From Desulfosporosinus sp. (lineage in GTDB: Bacteria > Bacillota > Desulfitobacteriia > Desulfitobacteriales > Desulfitobacteriaceae), in NCBI GenBank assembly GCA_003513495.1, contig DOPM01000023.1, positions 1,208-46,866 on the forward strand: 45,659 nucleotides of DNA, written 5' to 3'. Below the pieces are notes generated by a model. It was not told where the DNA came from and did not search any database. It worked only from the letters and a program-made list of their open reading frames with translations. Position numbers and translations under genes: made by a program. Position 1 is the stretch's first letter. Every line of letters begins with the position of its first letter. Positions 27,701-35,599 of the stretch are shown here, piece by piece.

Positions 27701-28253
27701 AATGGATACTGAAGTTTACTCGAATACGGGTGGCCAAGCTTCCAAAGCAACCCAAACTGCCGCCATTGCTAAATTTGCGGCTGCAGGAAAGAGAGTTCGT
27801 AAAAAAGATCTAGGTCTCATTGCTGCAACCTATGGCTATGTCTATGTTGCCCAAATCGCTATGGGAGCAAATATGAATCAAACGATTAAAGCAATTGCTG
27901 AAGCAGAAAGCTATCGTGGGCCGTCTATCATCATTGCTTACTCCTCTTGTGTAAACCACGGAATCAAATCTGGTATGGGTACGAGCATCTTTGAACAGAA
28001 AAAAGCTGTTGAATCGGGGTACTGGCATCTCTGGAGACATGATCCCAGGCTTAAAGATCAAGGTAAGAACCCGTTTATACTTGATTCGAAAGAACCGACG
28101 GCTTCTTTCCAAGACTTCTTAAAAGGTGAAATACGTTATTCGTCTCTCCTGAATGTATTTCCAGATGCCGCTCAAGAAATGTTCGACGCGGCAGAAGGAC
28201 ATGCGCGAGAAAAATATCAGACCTTAAAACGTTTTGCAGAGATGCAATATTAG
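24726..28253 (+). CDS. nifJ: Pyruvate:ferredoxin (flavodoxin) oxidoreductase
   Basis: Single-chain, TPP-dependent enzyme converting pyruvate and CoA to acetyl-CoA and CO2 while reducing ferredoxin. The 1175 residues are full length. In order: domain I with YALTEVAAIFPITPSSPMAE, the gamma domain (FWGLGSDGTVGANKSA, near 420), two ferredoxin clusters (CIQCNQCSYVCP near 689; CTGCGNCADICP near 745), the TPP domain with CPGCGETPY near 813 and TGCSS near 840, and the distal cysteine in YSSCVNHG near 1075. These four proximal-cluster cysteines match the Desulfovibrio enzyme. GTG 24726 follows GAGGAGG. Runs as a single gene closed by a hairpin. Confidence 0.96.
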   Translation: MAKKMKTMDANQAAAEASYALTEVAAIFPITPSSPMAEGVDEWSAHGKKNLFDQPVRVVEMQSESGAAAAVHGSLQAGALTTTYTASQGLLLMIPEMYKMAGNLVPAVFHVSARALATQALSIFGDHQDINAARQTGFTMICANNVQEAMDLGFVSHLVAIKSRVPVLHFFDGFRTSHEVQKIETTSYDEIAGLVDFEKIKEFRERSLNPNHPVLRGTAQNPDIYFQGREVSNPFFEAVPDIVEDYFKEIKRITGREYHPFQYYGDPEAENIIVAMGSVCNTIEETIDFMAQRGEKVGLIKVHLYRPFSKKYFFDVLPKSVKKIAVLDRTKEPGSTGEPLYLDVLQIFNHETSKPIIVGGRYGLGSRDTTPSQILAAYQNLKKAQPKDRFTIGIIDDVSHTSLPIEETIDTSPEGTIRCKFWGLGSDGTVGANKSAIKIIGDNTDLNVQGYFEYDSKKSGGTTISHLRFGKQPIKSSYLVFDADYIACHNKSFIYHYDILKGLKKGGTFVLNCPWRADELEDHLPAALKRYIAKNNIDFYIIDAVSIAGEIGLGGRINMVMQSAFFKLAKVIPVEEAIQYLKDSIQKVYGKKGSNIVEMNHKAVDRGIEALHRVEVPGSWAEVPDENMPIKDEPDFVKNIQRPMARHEGEDLPCSAFVGVEDGTFPLSTTRYEKRGIAVYIPEWQIDKCIQCNQCSYVCPHATIRPFLLDDSELAKAPDTFKTKKPIGKALEGYHYRIQVTPLDCTGCGNCADICPAPGKAIIMKPADHEIEMESENWEYAIKNVTEKRHLMDVKSLKGSQFARPLLEFHGACPGCGETPYARLITQLYGDRMMIANATGCSSIWGGSAPSVPYTVNAEGKGPAWMNPLFEDNAEFGYGMYLGSKQIRAKLAQLMQQGLESSISENLKETFREWLENMEDGEGSKRASARVLEAMQAEDIAGNPILSEIKEKKDYLIKPSVWIFGGDGFAYDIGYNGIDHVIASGDDINILVMDTEVYSNTGGQASKATQTAAIAKFAAAGKRVRKKDLGLIAATYGYVYVAQIAMGANMNQTIKAIAEAESYRGPSIIIAYSSCVNHGIKSGMGTSIFEQKKAVESGYWHLWRHDPRLKDQGKNPFILDSKEPTASFQDFLKGEIRYSSLLNVFPDAAQEMFDAAEGHAREKYQTLKRFAEMQY

Positions 28254-28260
28254 TCTACTA

Positions 28261-28304
28261 ACTAAAATGACTCCCATCCATAACTGGACGGGAGCCATTT
28301 TAGT
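28261..28304. terminator. Bidirectional hairpin terminator
   Basis: Arms ACTAAAATGACTCCC / GGGAGCCATTTTAGT with one mismatch, between the rightward oxidoreductase gene and the leftward small spore-type gene. Confidence 0.7.
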
Positions 28305-28311
28305 TTGCAAA

Positions 28312-28488
28312 TTATGAGAGCGAATTAGAATCAACCCACTCCTTGGCATTGTGCACGGATTCCTCGCTAGGGATAGGAACATTTGATTCGGGTTTAACAC
28401 TTTCGATATGTCCTCGCCATGCAGCCGTGTCATGCCTTTCAATGGGGTTCCCTAAGAACTTTTCTTTTGATTGATTTTCCGCCATCAT
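28312..28488 (-). CDS. Small DUF3787 / CDIF630_02480-family spore-surface-type protein
   Basis: A 58-residue hydrophilic protein, matching from memory the short clostridial family named after C. difficile CDIF630_02480: FLGNPIERHDTAAWRGHIE, then SNVPIPSEESV and AKEWVDSN. Reported members are spore-surface associated; function unknown. The frame is open to 28590, but AAAGGAGG lies four bases before ATG 28488 (another ATG at 28485), fixing the start. Confidence 0.75.
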   Translation of the reverse strand: MMAENQSKEKFLGNPIERHDTAAWRGHIESVKPESNVPIPSEESVHNAKEWVDSNSLS

Positions 28489-28613
28489 ATAACCTCCTTT
28501 AAGATTTGGTTTATTATTCCCAAGTTTTTGTGATATATTTTGTTTAGTTTCAATATCAATGTTTGAATTAGTATTCTTAGTTTTTTCCAATAGAAAAAAT
28601 TAAGATGCTAAGT

Positions 28614-28642
28614 TTGATTGAAAACTCGATTTATGTTATGAT
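28614..28642 (+). promoter_or_regulatory. Promoter for the leader peptide / MFS efflux transcript
   Basis: TTGATT (28614-28619), 17-base spacer, TATGAT (28637-28642). Transcription would start near 28649, giving a leader of about 310 bases before the pump gene. Confidence 0.7.
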
Positions 28643-28674
28643 TAAGTTCTCTTTAAAGAAATGGAGGGTTCCTA

Positions 28675-28719
28675 GTGACTTCATCGATTAGACTAAGACT
28701 ACAAACTTTGAACCGTTAA
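28675..28719 (+). CDS. Putative macrolide-sensing leader peptide
   Basis: A 14-codon frame, MTSSIRLRLQTLNR, starting at GTG with GGAGGG six bases before it. It closely resembles the ErmDL leader peptide (MTHSMRLRFPTLNQ) and the start of the mef leader (MTASMRLR). In those, macrolide-bound ribosomes stall at the Arg-x-Arg motif and expose the downstream resistance gene. Here the downstream gene is a MefA-like efflux pump. The last codons form one arm of a hairpin (TTGAAC 28708-28713 with GTTCAA 28728-28733), as expected for a stalling-controlled switch. Confidence 0.75.
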   Translation: MTSSIRLRLQTLNR

Positions 28720-28738
28720 TTGAATACGTTCAAAGGAT

Positions 28739-28890
28739 CTGCTTGCTTGCAGAGTAAATGGGATTGGTCTGTCTATTTTTGGAACCTTATTCTACAATTT
28801 TGTAATAAGGCTAGTTGCGTTAAGACCTAATATTTTTCATAAAATGAACTATCTCTTACTATAAGCACAGGCAGGTAGCCTGTGCTTTTT
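28739..28890 (+). promoter_or_regulatory. Transcription attenuator ahead of the MFS pump
   Basis: The leader RNA can form several hairpins: CTGC-TTGCTT-GCAG (28739-28752), CCTTAT / ATAAGG with inner TACAA/TTGTA (28785-28810), and a terminator-like stem AAGCACAGGC / GCCTGTGCTT followed by TTT (28863-28890). CTGCTTGCTT at 28739-28748 could also pair with AAGCA...GCAG in the terminator's 5' arm, an antiterminator possibility. The terminator ends about 70 bases before the pump gene, with no gene before it except the leader peptide. Confidence 0.65.
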
Positions 28891-28961
28891 GCTAACCAAA
28901 TTTACTATAGAATGAATAGAGGTTAGATATAGAGTTAGAGATAAAAAAGGACGTGAATAGT

Positions 28962-30227
28962 TTGAAAGAGTCTAATGGTCAGGCAAGAGACCTTAACAAA
29001 GAGAAAACCTTCAAAAAGAATATTGTTTTGTTTTTAGGAAGCCAGAGCATATCTCTCTTTGGATCTGCTTTAGTTCAGCATGCCATCATGTGGTATATCA
29101 CATTAACCACTCAGTCGGGCGTTATGATGACTATATCGATTATTTGCGGCTTTGTGCCTGCGTTTATACTGTCTCCAGTGGCGGGTGTATGGGCTGATCG
29201 CTATAATCGCAAAATGCTTATCATTCTGTCGGATGCACTGATCGCGATTGCAACACTAATATTGGCCATCTTGTTTTTAATGGGATACGAGGCGCTTTGG
29301 CTGCTATTTGTGATGTCTGCCGTTCGGGCGATTGGGACAGGTATTCAAACACCAGCGGTTGGGGCCATCCTTCCGCAGATTGTGCCTGAGGAAAAGCTAA
29401 CCAAGGTGAGCGGGACGAATGCAAGTATTCAATCCATTGTACTGCTCATTTCTCCCATGGTTAGTGCTGGACTTCTTACAATAGCTTCTCTTGAAACCAT
29501 TTTCTTTATCGACGTAATTACGGCTGCTATAGCGATAATTACATTGCTGATATTTTTAGATATTCCAGTTCATGCGAAGGCCCTACAAAAGCAAACAACC
29601 AGCTATTTCAGTGATTTCAAACAAGGTTTGGCCTATATTAATAACCACAGCTTTCTAAAGAGCTTTTTTGTATTTTTTGCTTTTTTCTTTGTCCTAATTG
29701 CACCTGCCGCCTTTCTAACCCCACTACAGGTTACGCGCACTTTCGGTGAGGAGGTTTGGCGTTTGAGTGCCATAGAAGTTACTTTCTCAATAGGTATGAC
29801 CGCTGGGGGACTCCTTATTGCTGCATGGGGTGGTTTTAAAAATAAGATTCATACCATGGCATTAGCGAGTTTTATGATCGGTGCTTGTACTTTGGCCCTG
29901 GGGCTTGTTCCTGTTTTTGGGATTTATTTGATCTTCATGGTTTTGACTGGAGTAGCAATGCCGGTATTTAATACCCCTTCTACAGTTTTATTACAAGAGA
30001 AAGTTGAAGGGGATTATTTAGGCAGAGTATTCGGGGTGTTAGGAATGATAGCAACCTCGATGATGCCGCTGGGGATGCTCGTCTTCGGACCAATTGCCGA
30101 CATTATTAAAATAGAGTGGCTTCTTATAGGAACGGGCATATTGTTGTTTATACAGGGATTTTTCTTGTTAGGCAGTAAAGTGTTGATTGAGGCAGGGAAG
30201 CCTGCCCCAGAAGAAGCTCATAATTAA
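28962..30227 (+). CDS. MFS drug efflux transporter (MefA-like)
   Basis: Twelve-helix major facilitator, about 421 residues, in the macrolide-efflux-like group: FLGSQSISLFGSALVQHAI in helix 1 and the loop 2-3 motif GVWADRYNRKMLII. Probably exports a drug by proton antiport; the ErmDL-like leader peptide upstream points to macrolides or related ribosome inhibitors. GTG 28953 lies only two bases after AAAAGGA, so TTG 28962 (ten-base gap) is preferred, the same arrangement as in the first gene of this window. Confidence 0.85.
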   Translation: MKESNGQARDLNKEKTFKKNIVLFLGSQSISLFGSALVQHAIMWYITLTTQSGVMMTISIICGFVPAFILSPVAGVWADRYNRKMLIILSDALIAIATLILAILFLMGYEALWLLFVMSAVRAIGTGIQTPAVGAILPQIVPEEKLTKVSGTNASIQSIVLLISPMVSAGLLTIASLETIFFIDVITAAIAIITLLIFLDIPVHAKALQKQTTSYFSDFKQGLAYINNHSFLKSFFVFFAFFFVLIAPAAFLTPLQVTRTFGEEVWRLSAIEVTFSIGMTAGGLLIAAWGGFKNKIHTMALASFMIGACTLALGLVPVFGIYLIFMVLTGVAMPVFNTPSTVLLQEKVEGDYLGRVFGVLGMIATSMMPLGMLVFGPIADIIKIEWLLIGTGILLFIQGFFLLGSKVLIEAGKPAPEEAHN

Positions 30228-30235
30228 ATTAATAA

Positions 30236-30275
30236 AGTCGTGGGGCCTGAACTGAGCAGGCCCCACGACTCTTTT
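30236..30275 (+). terminator. Intrinsic terminator of the MFS gene
   Basis: Fourteen-base arms AGTCGTGGGGCCTG / CAGGCCCCACGACT followed by CTTTTT. Confidence 0.92.
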
Positions 30276-30367
30276 TGGACTATCAGACCCCTATGCCAGT
30301 TTGGGGGACCACTGATGAATCAAAACTCCAGCCAGCTTTTGTCATTGCTATAAAAGCAACATCGCTA

Positions 30368-30428
30368 TGTCATACTGAAGGAGGAACGACTGAAGGATCT
30401 AGATCCTTCGCTATCGCTCAGGATGACA
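30368..30428. repeat. 61-bp palindromic MITE-like element
   Basis: Ends TGTCATACTGA / TCAGGATGACA are inverted with one mismatch, and the centre is a perfect 18-bp palindrome GAAGGATCTAGATCCTTC. The CGCTCAGGATGACA end resembles short palindromic repeats scattered through many bacterial genomes. It lies in the gap between the convergent MFS and protease genes. Confidence 0.6.
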
Positions 30429-30472
30429 TAAACCTAAACATATTTGCAGGGCAGTGCCGAAAATATATAGCA

Positions 30473-31741
30473 TTATCTGTTGGGATTTAAGGAATCTAGA
30501 GTCTGAGCGTATGCCTTTTCTAAGGAGTTTATTCTGGACAGGGCTGGGGGATGGCTATAACTGAACCAGACGATGAAGGGGGGAGGAGACAAATCAGATA
30601 AACTCCGACTGGCAAGGTTTTTCTGCAATTGGATTCCTCCGGAGAGGTCTCTGGTCAGTTCAAGTGAAAACCGGTCCGCACGGAATTCCATTCCTCTGGA
30701 GATAGAACTTTGCAGAGGACTGCTTACAAAAAGAATAAGGAGTAGTGCCAGTTGTAAAGCTGCCCAGAGCTGAGGCGGCTTTTCTCTGTTTTTAGTTAGC
30801 CAAGGTTTTAAAAGGACTGTCAGTAAACCAAAGACAGTGAAAGTTCCTACTATTCCGTAGAAGAGCCCATGGATGATATCGTTCTGTCTCCAATGTCCCA
30901 TTTCGTGTGCAATGACTGCTTTGACCTCAGGTAAAGAGTAATTATCTAGGAGAGTATCGTAAATGACAATTCGTTTAGTCCTACCTACCCCGGTAAAATA
31001 TGCGTTGGCCAAAGTCGTTTGCTTGCTGGCATCCATGACAAATACATCATCAATGGTTAGTCCGGCTTTTTGAGCAAGATCATCAACTATACTTATAGCA
31101 GCAGAATCGGTTAAAGGTTCAAAATTGTTAAAAAGTGGAGAGATAATGATGGGCAAAAAAAAGTGTGCAATAACGAGCCAGAGACTAAAGAGAATAGCCC
31201 CCACCAACCACCAATAGCGTGATAACCGACTGACGAGCCAGAAAAAAAGTAGACCTCCCACCAGAGTGATCAGGAGCTCAATTCCGGAATTTTTCAGATA
31301 GTCGATCCACCAACCTGCCGGGTTTTGTGTACTAAAACCCCAGGCTTTTTGCCAGTAATACCCGATGTAATAAGAAAAGGGAAGGGACAGAGCTTTGGAT
31401 AAAAGCCATATGCATAGTATGGATACTGCGGAGGTCAACCAATAATCCCTGCAAATCATTTGTAGGCGATGGAAGAGAGTCTGTCCCTTGTGGCTAAAGA
31501 GTAACCAAAATAATAGGACAATCTGCAGGAGAAACTTCAATATAAAGAGGAGGCGGGGTGTTGAATTGTATAATCTGGCCTTGTCAGCCATAGCTAAGGA
31601 AAAATACTTAGTAACCGAGGGATCGATAGGCCCAGGAAAGAGAGCGGACCCAAGATATAGCACAGCAAAAATCAGGGTTAATCCGATGAGGAAAAACCAG
31701 CCGTTTTTGCTTCGACGTATGCCGTTATCAAGATAATACAT
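30473..31741 (-). CDS. M48-family membrane zinc metalloprotease (Ste24/CAAX-type)
   Basis: About 422 residues. Membrane helices lead to the zinc motif HEMGH in KAVIAHEMGHWRQNDI, with the third ligand in MEFRADRFSLEL, as in CAAX prenyl protease 1/Ste24 homologues. Likely degrades or processes membrane proteins; prenylation targets are not expected in bacteria. The frame opens with GTG 31756 inside the ribosome site (AAAGGTGGAG), so ATG 31741 is used. Second gene after the LtaS-like gene, 60 bp apart, probably the same leftward transcript. Confidence 0.85.
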   Translation of the reverse strand: MYYLDNGIRRSKNGWFFLIGLTLIFAVLYLGSALFPGPIDPSVTKYFSLAMADKARLYNSTPRLLFILKFLLQIVLLFWLLFSHKGQTLFHRLQMICRDYWLTSAVSILCIWLLSKALSLPFSYYIGYYWQKAWGFSTQNPAGWWIDYLKNSGIELLITLVGGLLFFWLVSRLSRYWWLVGAILFSLWLVIAHFFLPIIISPLFNNFEPLTDSAAISIVDDLAQKAGLTIDDVFVMDASKQTTLANAYFTGVGRTKRIVIYDTLLDNYSLPEVKAVIAHEMGHWRQNDIIHGLFYGIVGTFTVFGLLTVLLKPWLTKNREKPPQLWAALQLALLLILFVSSPLQSSISRGMEFRADRFSLELTRDLSGGIQLQKNLASRSLSDLSPPPFIVWFSYSHPPALSRINSLEKAYAQTLDSLNPNR

Positions 31742-31801
31742 TTTCAAATTCTCCACCTTTAAATTTAACTATCCTTTAGGAGTTATTAATTAAGAGAGCA
31801 G

Positions 31802-33736
31802 CTACTGATTCAACAAAACCGAAGCATTTTCTTTATGGTCTAAGTATTGGAGATAGCCATCGGAAAGCTGCATGAGTGATTTGATTCGTTGTTCTTCTTT
31901 AAGGAAAAACTCGTCATTTCTCGTGATAGTGCGATTGTCTAAGGAATGCCCAATCTTGCTTCCAGACATATGCAGTAAATCTGAAGTTATAAATGTTCCT
32001 TCAGGATGATAAAAACGAAAACCAAGCAAGTTTTGAGGATGATTCAAGATATCCTGGCCAAAAGTGATCTGCTGACCTAAGGTGACGCCTAGTAAATTTG
32101 CAACGGTAGGAAGGAGATCGACTTGCCCACCAGGAGAATCAATCACTTGAGGCTTTAGACCAGGAACTCGGATAAGCAAAGGTACATTTAGAGCATGGAT
32201 TACATCATGTTCTCTCCCCAATAAATGAGTTAGAGTATCCTTGTGTTCTCTTTCCATGACCTTGGTAACCCCAAAATGATCCCCAAAGACGATAAAGATT
32301 GAATCCTCCCAGAGGTTAGCTACTTTAAGATCGTTTATAAATTTCCCTAAAGCATAATCCTGATAATTCACGGAGGATAGGTAGTTCCCTATAGTAGTTC
32401 CTTCGAGTTTAGATGGAAGCATGATTTGTTTTTTGTGTTGGGGTAGGACATAAGGATGGTGATTGGTAAGGGTTATAAGACTGGCGTAAAACCGTTGATT
32501 CCTATTCCGGTAATCAACTAAAATAGGTAGAGCTTTTTTAAATAGTACTTCATCAGAGGAACCCCATTGACCCAGACGGTCTTCGTCTCGGTAGTAATCC
32601 TTATCAAAGTATTTATCGAATCCAAGAGAAGGGTAAAGGTTATCTCGGTTCCAGAAAGTTACATCATTGGGATGGAAGGTGAACGATGTATAACCTTTAT
32701 CTTTAAGAAGTCGTGGTAAAGAGGGATAGTCCATATCTACATAATCAGTAGAGATACCGCCTTTTTTCAAGGGGTAGATCGAAGTGTTAGTAATGAATTC
32801 GGCATCAGAGGTGTTTCCTTGGCCGATCTGGCTATAAAAATGAGAAAAGTACAGACTTTGTTTTACGAGGTTGTTTAGATTGGGGGTGATTTCTTGATTA
32901 TTAACGGATAGGCCAATGAGAAAGTTTTGGGTTGACTCCAATTGTACTAAGATGACGTTTTTACCTGAAGCTGAACCGAAATACTTTGGCCAGAGGATGG
33001 GCTCGATTTGCTTAAGCTGGTTAACAGCAGCTTGGTTGAACTGTTCCGATTTCAAGGAGGTCTCGTTGCTTTTGCTTAAATACTTGTAAAGCTCGTAACC
33101 CTGGGCATTAAACAATCCAACATCGCGGGTCATTGCCATCCTGTTATCTTTGGTAGAATAAAAGCCGATATTCAGGAGAGAAAGAAACAAAGCTAGTAAA
33201 ATAACTATAAGGATAGTTTTGTGGTAATAAGCAGAGGTGGTTTTGTGACGATGTGTAAGGGAGGGGAAGAAGGTTGTCACTTTAGGCGATTTTTCGAATC
33301 TAGAAAAGGGAAGTACTCTTTTTGAGAGACTGATGAAAGGCTGCAGAATAAATAAAAGAATAAAATCAACGTAGAAAACAAAGTAGGCCGGGGAGAACAG
33401 ATCAAAAATGCTTGTATTAAGTTCGTTGATTAAACGGAACTGCAGGATGGCATGGAAATTAAGGAGCTGACCAAAATAACTATAGTATATAACATTGGCC
33501 ATAAAGTAAGTAGATAGTAGAAGGTTAATGATCCAAAACAAAGCGGTTGTACGAGGTTTGGTTAGCTCTAATAGGCCGAAAATTATTACTAAGGACGCTA
33601 ATTCCCAGAGAAGGACTTGTATATTCGTCGTCTGAGGGAATACAAAGCTGCGCAGGAGGAAGATTTTAAGCAATACAATCATTATAAATATTGTAACTCT
33701 TCCCCTCAATAGGGGGTATAAATGAGGAAGACGCAT
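31802..33736 (-). CDS. Lipoteichoic-acid-synthase-type sulfatase-fold phosphotransferase
   Basis: About 644 residues: five N-terminal membrane helices, then an extracellular alkaline-phosphatase/sulfatase domain as in LtaS. The metal-binding E in VILVQLESTQ and the threonine nucleophile (near 307) in QGNTSDAEF are present, with LTNHHPY and VFGDHFG completing the site. It polymerises glycerol phosphate on lipid anchors or primes that reaction, and implies a Gram-positive envelope. Two ATGs lie near AAAGGA: 33742 (three-base gap) and 33736 (nine-base gap); the latter is preferred. Confidence 0.88.
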   Translation of the reverse strand: MRLPHLYPLLRGRVTIFIMIVLLKIFLLRSFVFPQTTNIQVLLWELASLVIIFGLLELTKPRTTALFWIINLLLSTYFMANVIYYSYFGQLLNFHAILQFRLINELNTSIFDLFSPAYFVFYVDFILLFILQPFISLSKRVLPFSRFEKSPKVTTFFPSLTHRHKTTSAYYHKTILIVILLALFLSLLNIGFYSTKDNRMAMTRDVGLFNAQGYELYKYLSKSNETSLKSEQFNQAAVNQLKQIEPILWPKYFGSASGKNVILVQLESTQNFLIGLSVNNQEITPNLNNLVKQSLYFSHFYSQIGQGNTSDAEFITNTSIYPLKKGGISTDYVDMDYPSLPRLLKDKGYTSFTFHPNDVTFWNRDNLYPSLGFDKYFDKDYYRDEDRLGQWGSSDEVLFKKALPILVDYRNRNQRFYASLITLTNHHPYVLPQHKKQIMLPSKLEGTTIGNYLSSVNYQDYALGKFINDLKVANLWEDSIFIVFGDHFGVTKVMEREHKDTLTHLLGREHDVIHALNVPLLIRVPGLKPQVIDSPGGQVDLLPTVANLLGVTLGQQITFGQDILNHPQNLLGFRFYHPEGTFITSDLLHMSGSKIGHSLDNRTITRNDEFFLKEEQRIKSLMQLSDGYLQYLDHKENASVLLNQ

Positions 33737-33867
33737 GTACATAGTTCCTTTCGTTTAATTGTCTAGTTTGTAACTAAGGTAATACTATGACATACAGACT
33801 TCAGGTATGTACCCGCCGGAACTAGTGGCTGAGTTTTTTTCTCTTGATCCTATGTCTTACTAATAGT

Positions 33868-33891
33868 AAACTAAAGATACTGGTATAGTTT
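33868..33891. promoter_or_regulatory. Weak inverted repeat upstream of the TetR gene
   Basis: AAACTA-N12-TAGTTT lies 50 bp before the regulator's start, in the divergent gap, where a TetR autoregulatory operator would be expected. Arms are only six bases. Confidence 0.3.
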
Positions 33892-33941
33892 CCTTCGTAA
33901 CCGTAAGCTGTGCCAGCGAATGGGAATCAGGGGGTTAAATC

Positions 33942-34517
33942 ATGCGTGAGCGAATTGTCCAGGCTGCTACAGAGTCTATCAAAAAATATGGGTTAAGAGG
34001 CTTTACATTAGATGACATTACCGGCGAACTTAGCATGAGTAAAAAAACCATCTATAAGTATTTTACCTCTAAAAATGAACTGATCTCAGAAATCGTGCAA
34101 AGAGCTGCTGAAATCGAAAAACAACGAGTGTTACAAGAAGTTGATCGTTGTCCAACATGGTTTGAAAAGCTGAATGCTATCCTCTCTGTATACTCTTATC
34201 CGGCCATTCCCTTCCGAACCCTCAATGAACTGCAGCGTTACTTTCCTGCGGAACAAAAGACGATTGATGAAATTCGCCGTTTTCGGGAACAAATGGCTAT
34301 GGCCGCCTTAGAAGAGGGTATCTCCCGAGGGGACATTCGGGATGATCTTGATCCGGCTATTATGTTGCTGACATTTACTAAGACAGTTCTGTCACCCATG
34401 GAAGACCAATTTCTAAATGCTAATGATATCACGATTCATCAACTCCTTGAGCAAATGAAAAAGCTTTTATTTTATGGCATCCTAAATCGTTGTGAAGGGG
34501 ATTTGATAAACAAATGA
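33942..34517 (+). CDS. TetR-family transcriptional regulator
   Basis: A 191-residue one-component regulator. The N-terminal helix-turn-helix is typical (GLRGFTLDDITGELSMSKKT, then IYKYFTSKNEL) and the remainder is a ligand-binding helical domain. It probably represses the efflux operon it heads; its stop overlaps the next start (ATGA at 34514-34517). AGGGGG precedes ATG 33942. Confidence 0.88.
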   Translation: MRERIVQAATESIKKYGLRGFTLDDITGELSMSKKTIYKYFTSKNELISEIVQRAAEIEKQRVLQEVDRCPTWFEKLNAILSVYSYPAIPFRTLNELQRYFPAEQKTIDEIRRFREQMAMAALEEGISRGDIRDDLDPAIMLLTFTKTVLSPMEDQFLNANDITIHQLLEQMKKLLFYGILNRCEGDLINK

Positions 34518-35599
34518 TGAAACGTAAGCAACTGTCTATTACCATTCTAGCGTTTCTGTTGCTTCCCGCCTTATTAACCGGCTGTGGTTCTCAGCCGACG
34601 GATACGAATCCGGTGGAGATTACCCGACCAGTAACGGTTTCTTCGTTGAGCGAACAGTCCCAGCCAGTCCAGTCGGAGTACCTAGGCGTTATCGGCTATG
34701 GGGAATTAAAAAAGTACAGTTTTAAAGTCCCAGGAAAACTGGTTCTGCTGAATGTACATAAAGGGAAAGCCATCCAGCAGGGAGAACTGTTGGCTAGCCT
34801 AGATCAGACGGATCTTTCCCTAGCTTTGCGTAATTCGCAAATTAATCTCTCTCAGGCTGAACAAGTCTATCAGGATGCCTTAAATCAATATACTAAGTAT
34901 CTGGAACTCGCTAAGGCTGGAGCCTTGGCTCAGTTGGATCTGGATAAAGCCAAACTGGATATGGACGTAAAGGAGTCCACTTACCAGAAGGCTCAACTCG
35001 ATGTAGAAGTTAATCAAAATGCCTTGTCCGATACGAAACTCTATTCGGATATGGCCGGTTATGTGACAGATATCCTGTATAAGGAAGGAGAAAATCTAGC
35101 CGCAGGATACCCTGTCATCGTCGTCCGCAGCCAAGAGCAGGTGATCAATGTCGGCCTTGACCAGACCGATGCTGCGAAGACTAAGTTAGGGACAAGAGTT
35201 AAGGTTAAAGTTAGTAACTTTACGGGAGAGGGTCAAGTAACCCACATTGATCAATTGCCGGATAGCGAGACTCGTACCTATAACACCGAGATTAAATTAT
35301 CGAAAGAAATTCCGGCCGAGGCCTATTTTATTGGTGCCACAGCCGATGTTTCCTTGGCTTCTGGTACAGAGCAAGGAATCTGGATCCCTATTTCTGCGGT
35401 GATGAATGACGGTGAAGATTACGTATTTATCGTCGAAAGTGATCGGGCTGTCAAGAGAAATATCAGCCTAAAAAACAGTCAAGGATTTAATGTTCGGGTC
35501 GAAGGGCTCAAGCCGGGAGATAACCTGGTTACTTCGGGTATGAAGGAATTGAGTGAGGGCATGACGGTTACGATGGCTCAGACGGCAGGAGGACAATGA
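34514..35599 (+). CDS. RND efflux membrane-fusion lipoprotein (HlyD/AcrA family)
   Basis: A 361-residue periplasmic-adaptor-type protein with a lipoprotein signal (lipobox LTGC, Cys24), a biotinyl-lipoyl-like domain (VHKGKAIQQGELLASLDQTD), a helical hairpin (about 105-165) and beta-barrel domains. It links the RND pump to the outside. Starts inside the TetR stop codon and ends inside the pump's start (ATGA), so expression is translationally coupled. Confidence 0.9.
   Translation: MMKRKQLSITILAFLLLPALLTGCGSQPTDTNPVEITRPVTVSSLSEQSQPVQSEYLGVIGYGELKKYSFKVPGKLVLLNVHKGKAIQQGELLASLDQTDLSLALRNSQINLSQAEQVYQDALNQYTKYLELAKAGALAQLDLDKAKLDMDVKESTYQKAQLDVEVNQNALSDTKLYSDMAGYVTDILYKEGENLAAGYPVIVVRSQEQVINVGLDQTDAAKTKLGTRVKVKVSNFTGEGQVTHIDQLPDSETRTYNTEIKLSKEIPAEAYFIGATADVSLASGTEQGIWIPISAVMNDGEDYVFIVESDRAVKRNISLKNSQGFNVRVEGLKPGDNLVTSGMKELSEGMTVTMAQTAGGQ

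Noticed and set aside
26614..28112. Minus-strand frames under the pyruvate:ferredoxin oxidoreductase gene
   Set aside because: Antisense shadows of a fully conserved coding sequence.
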